This document shows positions 8,294 to 15,909 of a DNA stretch of 64,000 nucleotides, piece after piece. The DNA comes from Kribbella sp. NBC_01245 (GTDB taxonomy: Bacteria > Actinomycetota > Actinomycetes > Propionibacteriales > Kribbellaceae): the NCBI RefSeq assembly GCF_036226525.1, contig NZ_CP108487.1:1984001-2048000 (forward strand). The letters are read 5' to 3'. The notes beneath the pieces were generated by a model that saw nothing but the letters and a program-made list of their open reading frames with translations, was not told the DNA's origin and searched no databases. Positions within the stretch are counted from its first letter, which is position 1, and every line of letters begins with the position of its first letter. The position numbers and the translations under genes are program-made.

Positions 8294-9280
8294 ATGAGCC
8301 AGCCGCCTTCCGTCAACTATGCCGCGACCTCCGCGCGGCCCGGTTGGGACGACCTGCCGACCGCTTTGCGGGAAGCGCTGAAGGTTGCCCTGGGCACCGA
8401 TATCGCTTCGGCCGGTACGTCGGTGGGCTCGGGCTTCACCGGCGGGTTCGCGGCGCCGCTGCGGCTGGCCGATGGGCGCGAGGTGTTCGTCAAGGCCGCG
8501 CCGGACGGCCTGCACGCGTACGGCGCGTACCAGCGCGAGGCCGAGATCGTGCCGGTGCTCCCCCGCGCCATTTCCGTACCGCCGATCGTGACGACGGCCC
8601 ACGCGGTCGAGGACGGCACGGCGTGGTTCGCGGTCGCGGCCGAGCGGATCGACGGCCGGATGCCGGGCACGCCTTGGAGTCCGGCGGACTTCGCGCTCGT
8701 CACGGCCAATTGCGAGGTGATGGCGGCGGCGCTCACGCCCAGTCCATTGCCGGGGCTTGAGTCGATCGTCGAGGACATCGACGGCGGCGGCTTCCCGATC
8801 GACCAGTTCGCCAAGTTGCTGGCGGGTGACGACGAGATGCCGACCGGGTTCCAGCCCTGGCTGCCACAACGCCTCGCCGAGCTCGTCGACCTCGTCGCGC
8901 TCTATCCCGAGGCGCTCGCGGGCGCTTCGGCGATGCACAGCGACTTGCGGCCCGACAACCTGCTACTCGATCAGGTCGGCACTTGCTGGACGGTCGACTG
9001 GAACTGGCTGGCACTCGGACCGGCGTGGGGCGACTGGGTCGGCCTGCTGCCACTCGCGCACCACCACGGCATCGACACCACGTCGGCCGTGGCGAAGAGC
9101 CCGCTGACCTCCGACGTACCGCCTGAGCATCTCGACTGCTGGGTCGCCGCCATCGCGTCGTACATGCTGGTCAACCTCGATGCACCGCCACCAACAGGTT
9201 GTACGCCGGAACTGCGGCGGCACCAGCGGCTGATGGGCTGGACATTCCTCGAGTGGCTGGCGGTACGACGCGGCTGGTGA
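8294..9280 (+). CDS. APH-type phosphotransferase family protein
   Basis: Kinase-like protein of 328 residues of the aminoglycoside phosphotransferase/choline-kinase fold. The ATP-lobe FVKAAPDG has the likely Lys. The catalytic loop is HSDLRPDNLLL, with Asp as base and Asn as metal ligand, and the DFG-equivalent is VDWNWLALG. Such genes are numerous in actinomycetes and mostly of unknown substrate; antibiotic resistance should not be assumed. The 3' end of this gene (the EWLAVRRG codons) is repeated almost exactly 880 bases downstream, before fdhD. Confidence 0.82.
   Translation: MSQPPSVNYAATSARPGWDDLPTALREALKVALGTDIASAGTSVGSGFTGGFAAPLRLADGREVFVKAAPDGLHAYGAYQREAEIVPVLPRAISVPPIVTTAHAVEDGTAWFAVAAERIDGRMPGTPWSPADFALVTANCEVMAAALTPSPLPGLESIVEDIDGGGFPIDQFAKLLAGDDEMPTGFQPWLPQRLAELVDLVALYPEALAGASAMHSDLRPDNLLLDQVGTCWTVDWNWLALGPAWGDWVGLLPLAHHHGIDTTSAVAKSPLTSDVPPEHLDCWVAAIASYMLVNLDAPPPTGCTPELRRHQRLMGWTFLEWLAVRRGW
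9250..9276 (+). repeat. 27-bp direct repeat, copy 1 (inside 3' end of kinase gene)
   Basis: Begins CGAGTGGCTGGCGGTACG and matches 10131–10157 at 26 of 27 bases. This copy encodes the last residues of the phosphotransferase. The two copies bracket the lumazine synthase gene and its FMN riboswitch. Confidence 0.85.
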
Positions 9281-9405
9281 GCGCCCAACGTGACGTGACG
9301 TCGATGACCGGCGATCGGAGAGACGGCGCGGCGGCTTCGGTCGCTCGTGACGACCTCTGACCACAGACGTGAGGTGGCGGCCGCGAGCCGCCGCGCCAGG
9401 CCGCG

Positions 9406-9849
9406 CTAGGCGGCTATCCGGAGAGGTACGACGTCGGCGATGGCCGCCGCCAGCTCGCGGCCCTTGGTCACGAAGTGCTGCCTGAAATAGCGCTCATGCT
9501 CGTCGTGCTCGTGGAAGTGGTGCGGAGTGAGGACCGCCGAGAAGACCGGCATGTCGGTCTCAAGCTGCACCCGCATCAAAGCGTCGACCACGGTGGCGGC
9601 CACGAAGTCGTGCCGGTAGATGCCTCCGTTGACGACGAAGGCGCAAGCCGCGACGGCGTCGTACTCCCCAGACTGTAAGAGCCGACGGGCACGTAGCGGG
9701 ATCTCGAAGGCGCCGGGTACCTCGACCACGTCGAGGTCGTACCCCAGCTCGGTGAGACGAGCGGTGCACGCCTCGACGGCGCCGTCGACGATGTCGGCGT
9801 GCCAGCGGGCGGCGATGATGGCGATGCGGCGTACGGGTGACTGCGTCAT
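9406..9849 (-). CDS. ribH: 6,7-dimethyl-8-ribityllumazine synthase, type 2 (RibH2-like)
   Basis: Condenses 5-amino-6-ribitylaminouracil with dihydroxybutanone phosphate in riboflavin synthesis. It is 147 residues long. The early AARWHADIVDGA and GAFEIP motifs are conserved. The segment FVVNGGIYRHDFVA and VFSAVLTPHHF, in place of the usual GGTPH loop, marks the RibH2 type known best from Brucella and Mesorhizobium. A very strong AGGAGGA ribosome site precedes the ATG and an FMN riboswitch lies upstream, so expression should fall when FMN is high. It stands alone, with no other rib gene nearby. The stretch 9281–9405 downstream holds only a short GC-rich inverted repeat. Confidence 0.9.
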   Translation of the reverse strand: MTQSPVRRIAIIAARWHADIVDGAVEACTARLTELGYDLDVVEVPGAFEIPLRARRLLQSGEYDAVAACAFVVNGGIYRHDFVAATVVDALMRVQLETDMPVFSAVLTPHHFHEHDEHERYFRQHFVTKGRELAAAIADVVPLRIAA

Positions 9850-9924
9850 GTGTTCCTCCTACTCGCGTCGTCACCCAGGGCGTGTCGACACGAACGAAGG
9901 CAGGCAGCACCGTCGTACGAGCCG

Positions 9925-10080
9925 CGTTCTCTTCCATCCGGACTGTGACCGTCGGCTCCGGAGTCGCACCGGATCTGCTGTCCCCGCCGTTAGGCGAGCG
10001 CTCGCGGGCTGGTCGACCCCGGATCGGCCGGGAGCAACATCACCGCCGGTGGGGAGTTCCACCCCGCCCTGAGAACGTTG
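9925..10080 (-). promoter_or_regulatory. FMN riboswitch (RFN element)
   Basis: Read on the minus strand, the leader contains in order the conserved RFN blocks GGGCGGGGTGGAACTCCCC, ACCGGCGGTGAT, AGCCCGCGAGCG, GATCCGGTGCGACTCCGG, AGCCGACGGTCACAGTCC and GGATGGAAGAGAAC. The aptamer ends about 75 bases before ribH. No U-tract terminator is obvious between aptamer and gene, so control of translation initiation at the AGGAGGA site is the likelier mode; this is an inference. Confidence 0.95.
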
Positions 10081-10130
10081 TCAGGGCGACGCTAGCGCAA
10101 AGTCTTTTGAAAAGACCTGTCCGGCTTCGC

Positions 10131-10157
10131 CGAGTGGCTGGCGGTACGGCGCGGCTG
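10131..10157 (+). repeat. 27-bp direct repeat, copy 2 (before fdhD)
   Basis: Second copy of the kinase 3'-end sequence, one mismatch from 9250–9276. It keeps the EWLAVRRG reading but is preceded by no kinase gene, only about eight further bases of loose similarity. It ends 15 bases before the fdhD ATG. Confidence 0.85.
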
Positions 10158-10172
10158 ACCTAACGTGGGGGT

Positions 10173-10991
10173 ATGAGCAAAGGTCCGACCACGCGGGTGA
10201 AGGTCGAAATCCTGGATGGCGCCAAGCTGTCCCGGCGCGAGGACGCGGTCGTCACGGAGGAACCACTCGAGCTTCGGCTGGAATGGCCCGGGCGTCCGGC
10301 CGAGCCGCTGGTGGTGACGATGCGCACGCCCGGGTCCGACTTCGAGCTGGCTGCCGGGTTCTGCCTTAACGAAGGCTTCAGCGCCAGGCCGCAGACCGTT
10401 GCCTATTGCACGGATATCCGGCTCAGTCGGGAGCAGCAGTTCAACACGGTGACGGTCTCGCTTGATGGGCCGCCCGATCGCGAACCCGTCAGCCGGTACG
10501 GCGTGACGTCCGCGGCGTGCGGGGTTTGCGGCCAGCAGAGCCTGGAAGAACTCGCCGAACGCGACTACGCCCCGGTGGACGACGTACACGTTGATGCCGA
10601 GCTCGTACGGCGCCTGCCGGATTTGTTGCGCGAGGCTCAGCCGACGTTCGGGCGGACTGGTGGTCTGCATGCGGCCGGGCTGTTCACGGTCGAGGGCGAG
10701 CGGGTGGTGGTGCGCGAGGACGTGGGGCGGCATAACGCGGTCGACAAGGTGGTCGGCTGGACCGTGCTGAACGAGCGATCGCGGGCCGGCCAGGTCCTCG
10801 TGGTGAGTGGGCGGGCGGGGTACGAGATCGTCCAGAAGGCGGTCGCGGCCGGGATCGGCATGGTGGTCGCTGTCGGAGCGCCGTCCAGCCTCGCGGTCGA
10901 CCTGGCCAAACGCTTCCACGTCACGCTGGCCGGTTTCGTCCGCGGCGAGCGCTGCGTCATCTACAACCGCCCAGACCGGATCCTCTCGTGA
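10173..10991 (+). CDS. fdhD: formate dehydrogenase accessory sulfurtransferase FdhD
   Basis: Transfers sulfur from the cysteine desulfurase IscS to the molybdenum cofactor, needed for activity of formate dehydrogenases. It is 272 residues, near the family length. The essential CxxC is CGVCG (Cys116 and Cys119), and the VREDVGRHNAVDKV signature lies in the second half. ATG start with GGGGG upstream. No formate dehydrogenase gene is in the window, so the enzyme it serves lies elsewhere. Confidence 0.95.
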   Translation: MSKGPTTRVKVEILDGAKLSRREDAVVTEEPLELRLEWPGRPAEPLVVTMRTPGSDFELAAGFCLNEGFSARPQTVAYCTDIRLSREQQFNTVTVSLDGPPDREPVSRYGVTSAACGVCGQQSLEELAERDYAPVDDVHVDAELVRRLPDLLREAQPTFGRTGGLHAAGLFTVEGERVVVREDVGRHNAVDKVVGWTVLNERSRAGQVLVVSGRAGYEIVQKAVAAGIGMVVAVGAPSSLAVDLAKRFHVTLAGFVRGERCVIYNRPDRILS

Positions 10992-11130
10992 CCCATCCGC
11001 CGGGCTATTACCTTCTTTTGCCTTCTTTTGGCTTCTTTTGCCGCGAGTGGTCGCGTCTGGTTCGCTCGGCGGATTGGACCAGATGTGACCGCTCGCGGCA
11101 AAAGAAGAGAGAGTCGGCCCATCCGCTGGG
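10992..11130. repeat. GU-compensated hairpin element (CCGCGAGTGG type) with flanking repeats
   Basis: Directly after fdhD. A 10-base unit (CTTCTTTTG core) is repeated three times at 11011–11040. The left arm 11032–11063 pairs with 11076–11107: 28 of 32 positions are Watson–Crick, and the four exceptions are G·U pairs if transcribed rightward. A 13-base direct repeat (CCCATCCGCYGGG) lies outside at 10992–11004 and 11118–11130. The arm sequence CCGCGAGTGGTCGCGTC recurs at 38176. Confidence 0.85.
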
Positions 11131-11183
11131 GGCGGCGCTCCGAACAACCGTCGACCTGATGGACTTGGAGCAGAGGATCAACC

Positions 11184-11792
11184 GTGAGCGACGACTCGAC
11201 GGCGTTGCCCTGGCCGCTGATGGTGAGCGCCGGTAGTACGCCGGCGGACGCCCCCGCCGACCTGATGGCCCGGGTCGCCCGGGGTGATACAGCCGCCTTC
11301 GCGAGCCTGTACGACGCCTTCGCGCCGCGGGTCTACGGGCTGATCCGGAGGGTGCTGCGCAATCCGGCCCAGTCTGAGGAGGTCACCCAGGAGGTGATGG
11401 TCGAGGTCTGGCGGACGGCCGCGCGGTACGACGGACAGCGTGGTTCGGTCGCCTCGTGGATGCTGACGATGGCGCATCGGCGGGCGATCGACCGGGTCCG
11501 CTCGGAGCAGTCGGCCAGCGACCGGGATCAGGCGGTCGCCGCGGCATCCGGCGCTACGGCGTACGACGAGGTGGCAGAGGCGGTGACGACCAGCTTGGAG
11601 GCTGAGCAGGTCCGGCATTGCCTGGGTTCGTTGACCGATCTGCAGCGCGAATCGGTGACCCTGGCCTATTACGGCGGATACTCGTATCGGGAAGTCGCGG
11701 AGTTGCTCGATGCCAAACTCGCGACGATCAAAGCACGCATGCGCGACGGCCTGATCCGGCTACGCGACTGCCTTGGCGTGGAGGCGAGGTGA
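11184..11792 (+). CDS. sigK: ECF RNA polymerase sigma factor, SigK-like
   Basis: Group 4 sigma factor of 202 residues. Region 2 is around residues 30–100 (FASLYDAFAPRVYGLIRRVLRN…EEVTQEVMVEVWR…WMLTMAHRRAIDRVR). Region 4 is around 140–195 (LTDLQRESVTLAYYGGYSYREVAELL…TIKARMRDGLIRLR). It resembles the SigK group of actinomycetes, and its partner is the anti-sigma gene immediately downstream. GTG start with an AGAGGA site. The stop overlaps or lies just before the partner start. The regulon is unknown. Confidence 0.9.
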   Translation: MSDDSTALPWPLMVSAGSTPADAPADLMARVARGDTAAFASLYDAFAPRVYGLIRRVLRNPAQSEEVTQEVMVEVWRTAARYDGQRGSVASWMLTMAHRRAIDRVRSEQSASDRDQAVAAASGATAYDEVAEAVTTSLEAEQVRHCLGSLTDLQRESVTLAYYGGYSYREVAELLDAKLATIKARMRDGLIRLRDCLGVEAR

Positions 11793-11797
11793 CGACC

Positions 11798-12841
11798 ATG
11801 CCGACCCCAGATGTTCACACGCTAACCGGCCCGTACGTCCTGAACGCACTACCCGAAGACGAGCGAACCGGCTTCGAAGAACACCTCGCCAGCTGCCCCT
11901 CCTGCACCGCCGAGGTGGCAAGCCTGCGCGAGGCCACCGCACGCCTCGGCCAACCAGTCGCCGAACCCCCGCCACCTTTCCTAAAGGCACGCGTACTCGC
12001 CCAAATCGCCAACACCCGCCAACTACCACCAACTATCCGCCCACCCGCCGCTCCGCACGCGCCTGCCGACGGGGACGTGCCCGCCGGTGGACAGGCGCCC
12101 GCCGGTGGTGAGACGGCTGGCGCTGGGAAGGCGCCCGCCGCTGGGCACACGCCTGCCACTGGGCACACGCCCGCCGCTGGGCACACGCCCGCCGGTGAGC
12201 AGGCACCCGCCGCTGGGCACACGCCTGCCGGTGGGCAGGCGACTGCCGGTGGAGAAACGGCTGGCGCCTGGGAGACGGTTGGCGCTGGGGAGACGGCTGA
12301 CGGTGGGGAGGCGGCTGGCCGTGGGCCGGCGGCTGGCGGTGGGCAGGCCGCCGGCGCTGCGTGGGCGGATGGCGGGCCTCGGCGGTGGAGTCGGCGGTCG
12401 TTCTTCGCGCTTGCGGCGAGTGCTGCCACGGTGGTGGGAGTTGGCGGTGTCGCTTTCGACCAGTACCGGGACAACCAGCGCATCCAGCGGGAGAACCAGC
12501 AACTCGCCGCCCTCCTCGCCCAGCCCGACGCGAAAACCGTCCGCGGCAATCTGACCGGCGGCGGCCAGGCCACCGTGGTGATGTCGGCTCGCCAGGACAC
12601 CGCGATCGTCCTGCTCCACGGCCTGCGGCGCCTGCCCGACGACCGCACCTACCAACTCTGGCTGATGGACAAGTCCCAGACGCCGCATTCGGTAGGCCTG
12701 GCGAATTCCGGCAGCGCCGACCAGACCCACTTCATCAACGGCGGCGTCGCCGACAAGGTCCTCTTCGGCATCACCATCGAACCCAAAGGCGGCTCCCCCA
12801 CCCCCCACTTCCCCGCAGCCGCCCTCATCCCAATGGCCTAA
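11798..12841 (+). CDS. RskA-like anti-sigma factor with expanded repeat linker
   Basis: Membrane anti-sigma factor expected to hold the upstream SigK-like factor. The N-terminus has a zinc anti-sigma motif (EEHLASCPSC; His-x3-Cys-x2-Cys near residue 30). Residues about 94–183 are some 15 hexapeptide repeats rich in Pro, Ala and Gly (TPAAGH/APAGGQ type). A transmembrane helix follows (FFALAASAATVVGVGGVAF, near 205–223), then a coiled segment and an extracytoplasmic RskA domain (YQLWLMDKSQTPHSVG…). ATG start chosen; a GTG nine bases earlier that overlaps the sigma stop is also possible. The repeat linker is much longer than usual for the family. Confidence 0.88.
   Translation: MPTPDVHTLTGPYVLNALPEDERTGFEEHLASCPSCTAEVASLREATARLGQPVAEPPPPFLKARVLAQIANTRQLPPTIRPPAAPHAPADGDVPAGGQAPAGGETAGAGKAPAAGHTPATGHTPAAGHTPAGEQAPAAGHTPAGGQATAGGETAGAWETVGAGETADGGEAAGRGPAAGGGQAAGAAWADGGPRRWSRRSFFALAASAATVVGVGGVAFDQYRDNQRIQRENQQLAALLAQPDAKTVRGNLTGGGQATVVMSARQDTAIVLLHGLRRLPDDRTYQLWLMDKSQTPHSVGLANSGSADQTHFINGGVADKVLFGITIEPKGGSPTPHFPAAALIPMA
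12077..12346 (+). repeat. 18-bp tandem repeat inside the anti-sigma gene
   Basis: About 15 imperfect copies of an 18-base unit (for example ACGCCCGCCGCTGGGCAC), all in frame, encode hexapeptides between the zinc domain and the membrane helix. Because the unit is a multiple of three, copy changes would alter linker length without breaking the frame. The minus strand is also open across it by composition only. Confidence 0.9.
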
Positions 12842-12852
12842 CCCACCTCCTG

Positions 12853-12987
12853 TTCATCGGTCCCTCGTGACCAGGCGTGTCCCGTTCATCGGTCCCTTGT
12901 TGCGTTGATTCGTCTGCATCCGCTCGCCCCAACCGCGGCGGGTTCGCGTGAAAGCGGGCGTGGGCGGGCGGATTCGGACGAATCAAC
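12853..12987. repeat. intergenic element: paired TCATCGG repeats plus 26-bp imperfect dyad
   Basis: Lies between convergent genes (anti-sigma and the YhaN-like ATPase). TTCATCGGTCCCT occurs at 12853 and again 32 bases later. A dyad follows: 12904–12929 pairs with 12962–12987 with three mismatches (GTTGATTCGTCTGCATCCGC against GCGGATTCGGACGAATCAAC). It is related to the 17.7- and 21.1-kb elements. Nothing else is seen up to 13104. Confidence 0.75.
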
Positions 12988-13104
12988 GTTAATCGCCAGC
13001 CCGGCATCAACTATTCGGCCGGGTTCTTTTGGGCCCCCGGCGCGGCAGTTCGGCGCGGGGCAACCCGGGGCGGCGGTGCGGGGCGGCTCTGGCGTGGAGG
13101 GTGG

Positions 13105-15909
13105 TTACGGTTCGAGGCGGATGAAGGTGGCGCGGGGGACGTATTCGTAGCGTTCGGGCATGCAGGTGAGGATGATGACCTGGCCGTGGTCGCCGGCGCG
13201 GCCGAGTAGGGCGCCCATGTCGCGGAGGCGGCCCTTGTCGGACCAGCCGAGGGCGTCGTCGAAGATGACCGGGACGCTGCCTTCGCCGGTGCTGACCAGG
13301 TGGCTGATCGCGAGGCGCGTGATGATGGCGAGCTGCTCGCGGGCACCCGTCGAGAGGGCGTCGACGTTCAGGCGCACCCCGTCCAGCTCGCGCTCCGAAA
13401 CGGCCAGGTCGTCGTCGAGGGTGACTCGGAACGAAGGACCGTAGACCCCACGCCCGAGCGCCTCGATCCTGCTCTGCAAGGGATCCGAGTACCGGCTTTG
13501 CGCCTCGGCCCGATGCCGGCCAAGCGTCTCGTGGACCCGGAACGCCGCCTCGGCACGCCGGTTCAACGCCTCCCACACATCGCGAACAGACGCCAGCTCC
13601 AGCTCGGCCGTATCCAGGCGCGTGGCAAGCCCATCCCGTCCAGACTGCTCCAACCGGCCTTCCGTCGTACGAAGGCTGTCCCGCAAAGTGTCCCGCTCCG
13701 CCTGCAACCGCGCGGCCACGGATAACGCGTCGTCCAGCAATCCGGCGACCTCGTCAGCGCCAACCGCGTCCGCCTGGTCCTGCACGGACGTGAGCTCCAG
13801 CAGCAAGGCCTCGACTTCAGCCAACGCCTCCGCCTCGCGCGCCTCGGCGTCTTCGTCCGACGCCTCGACCCGAGCGGCCGCGAGAGCATCCGTCGCCGCC
13901 GCCAACCGCTCGACCGCCAACTCGCTGCGGGCACGAACCTGCGCGGCCTCGGCCCGATCCGCGTCCGCGGCCTTACGAGCCTGTACGGCGGTGAACTCGG
14001 CGTCGGCCACCAACCGCTCGGCCTGCGCCAACTCCGCCCGGGCCTCCTCCAACGCCTCCTGCGCTGCCTCGACCCGCGCGCCATCGCCCGCGACAGCCGC
14101 CAGCAACTCGGCCGGATCAACCGACGAGTCTTCAATAGCCGAATCCAGATCGTCGAAAAGCCCTTCGAACAAGGACATCTGGCCCGGCACACCCTCAACG
14201 GCCTTACCACCAGCCGGCGACGCCGAAGGCTCGGGCTCTTCCTCCTCACCCCCCGGCACGATCCCAAGGCGTGCCGACAACAACGCGATCCGCTCAGCCG
14301 GGTCACCGCCGGCGGTCAAAGACCTCTCGGTACGACGCGCCTCCTGCAGCTCAGCCGATGCCGTATCACCCCGCCGCAGCATCTCCCGCGCGTCAGCCAG
14401 ATCACGCACACCCGCCCGCCCAAGGAGATCGCGCTCCCGGCGAACCGCCTCGTCCAACCCGGCTCGCAGCGTGGCAGCCTCACCACCCGCACGCACGGTC
14501 AACGACAGCTGCCCGGGCACGGTGACGGTCAACTCACCCGACACCAGCAGCTGCGCAGCACCACCATCCCCAAGCTCACCCGGCATAGAACCAGCGCCGG
14601 CGTCGACCCCCGATCCCGCAAGCTCAACCGAAGCCGACCCCAACCGTCGTACGTCGACCTCGGGCACTCCCGCAGCGAGCGCGGCGCGGGCCTCGACCAC
14701 CCGGGCGCGCGCATCCTCCAGAGCCGTGACGGCGTCGTCGTCGATCCGGATCCCGTCGAGCACGCTCGTCGCGGTGGCGATCCGGGCGCGGACGTCGGCC
14801 AGCTCGGTCTGCTGGCCGACGAGTCGCTCCAGCTCGGACCGGTCGGTCAACTCGGACAGCAACTGCTCGGCCTGCTGCACCGACTCGCGCCGGAAGTCCT
14901 TTAGTTCAACGGCATCCGCGAGCACGGCCTCGGCATCGCGAACCGCCTCGGCCGCCTTGCGCGCGACCGTCTCGGTCTCGGCGCGCAGCGTTGCCAGCTC
15001 CGCCTCGGCCTCGGTCAACCGCTCGACCTCGCCCGTCAACCGCTCGCGTTCGCGCCGGATCCGGGTGTGGTTGTCCAACCGCGCACGAGCCAACGACGCC
15101 CGATCGCGAGCCGAATCGCGGCGCAGCAGGATCTCGTCCGTCGTACGCTTCCGCTCGCGCAAGACCTCGACCTCGCGCAAGTGATCCGCCAGCCGAACGC
15201 TCAGGTCGTCCAGCTCGTCGGCAAGACGCTCGGCCTTGCGTACGTCGGCGGCCACCTCGTCCATCGCCTTCGCGGCCCGGGTCGCGAGCTCCTGCGCGGT
15301 CGCGACGGCCTGCGCGGAACGGGCGAACTCCCCCGTCGGCTTGCCGCCCTTGGTCCAATAACGCAGGTACTCCTGCTCGACCGCGATGACCAGTGGCATC
15401 GAGGCGCCATCCACCGGCGTCCCGGACTCGGCGTTGACGGCGGCGATCAGCGGCTCGGCGTCGGCGGGCGTTGGCTGCACGAGCGACTGGCCCTGGCTCA
15501 CCATCAGCGTCTGCCAGAGCACGGGATCGACGTGCTGGTTGAAGATCCGCTCGGCCTCGTTATGCGCCTCGCGACCGGTCCAGTCTCGCTTGCGGCCGTC
15601 GGCACCCGTCACGGACAGCTCGGTGGAACGACCCTTCAGCCAGCGCTTGAGATAGCGCATCCGCAACGGCCCGAACGAGACCTCGGCCGTCACCTCGGGC
15701 CCGACGTCCTGGCCGACGGGCTGGATGTCCCTGATCCGGGTCGACTTCGAGTCGTCGGGCAGCTCGAAGATCAGCGCGAAGGCTTCGACCAGGCTCGACT
15801 TGCCGATCTCGTTGTCGCCGATGACGACCGTCGTACCGTCTGCGGGCAGTTCGACCGTACGGTCCTTCACCCCGCGGAAATCGCGCAGGGTCAGTTTGTG
15901 CAACCTCAT
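13105..15909 (-). CDS. SMC-like ATPase, YhaN/SbcC type
   Basis: A 934-residue AAA/ABC ATPase of the SbcC/Rad50/YhaN group, thought to act with the adjacent phosphoesterase in DNA end processing. Walker A is GDNEIGKSS (near residues 32–40). A long coiled coil rich in Ala, Glu, Arg and Leu occupies roughly 200–780. The C-terminal ATPase half has a signature-like LSTGAREQLAIITRLA and Walker B VPVIFDDALGWSD. There is no CxxC zinc hook in the coil, which favours YhaN over classical SbcC. Its start overlaps the stop of the phosphoesterase gene by ATGA. The start MRLHKLTLRDFRGV is canonical. Confidence 0.85.
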   Translation of the reverse strand: MRLHKLTLRDFRGVKDRTVELPADGTTVVIGDNEIGKSSLVEAFALIFELPDDSKSTRIRDIQPVGQDVGPEVTAEVSFGPLRMRYLKRWLKGRSTELSVTGADGRKRDWTGREAHNEAERIFNQHVDPVLWQTLMVSQGQSLVQPTPADAEPLIAAVNAESGTPVDGASMPLVIAVEQEYLRYWTKGGKPTGEFARSAQAVATAQELATRAAKAMDEVAADVRKAERLADELDDLSVRLADHLREVEVLRERKRTTDEILLRRDSARDRASLARARLDNHTRIRRERERLTGEVERLTEAEAELATLRAETETVARKAAEAVRDAEAVLADAVELKDFRRESVQQAEQLLSELTDRSELERLVGQQTELADVRARIATATSVLDGIRIDDDAVTALEDARARVVEARAALAAGVPEVDVRRLGSASVELAGSGVDAGAGSMPGELGDGGAAQLLVSGELTVTVPGQLSLTVRAGGEAATLRAGLDEAVRRERDLLGRAGVRDLADAREMLRRGDTASAELQEARRTERSLTAGGDPAERIALLSARLGIVPGGEEEEPEPSASPAGGKAVEGVPGQMSLFEGLFDDLDSAIEDSSVDPAELLAAVAGDGARVEAAQEALEEARAELAQAERLVADAEFTAVQARKAADADRAEAAQVRARSELAVERLAAATDALAAARVEASDEDAEAREAEALAEVEALLLELTSVQDQADAVGADEVAGLLDDALSVAARLQAERDTLRDSLRTTEGRLEQSGRDGLATRLDTAELELASVRDVWEALNRRAEAAFRVHETLGRHRAEAQSRYSDPLQSRIEALGRGVYGPSFRVTLDDDLAVSERELDGVRLNVDALSTGAREQLAIITRLAISHLVSTGEGSVPVIFDDALGWSDKGRLRDMGALLGRAGDHGQVIILTCMPERYEYVPRATFIRLEP

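Noticed and set aside
8294..9280. Aminoglycoside resistance kinase
   Set aside because: Only general kinase motifs are seen; actinomycetes hold many such paralogues of unknown substrate.
12087..12554. Repeats in the anti-sigma region as a possible CRISPR array
   Set aside because: The units are contiguous 18-bp tandem copies in frame within a gene, with no unique spacers and no cas genes.
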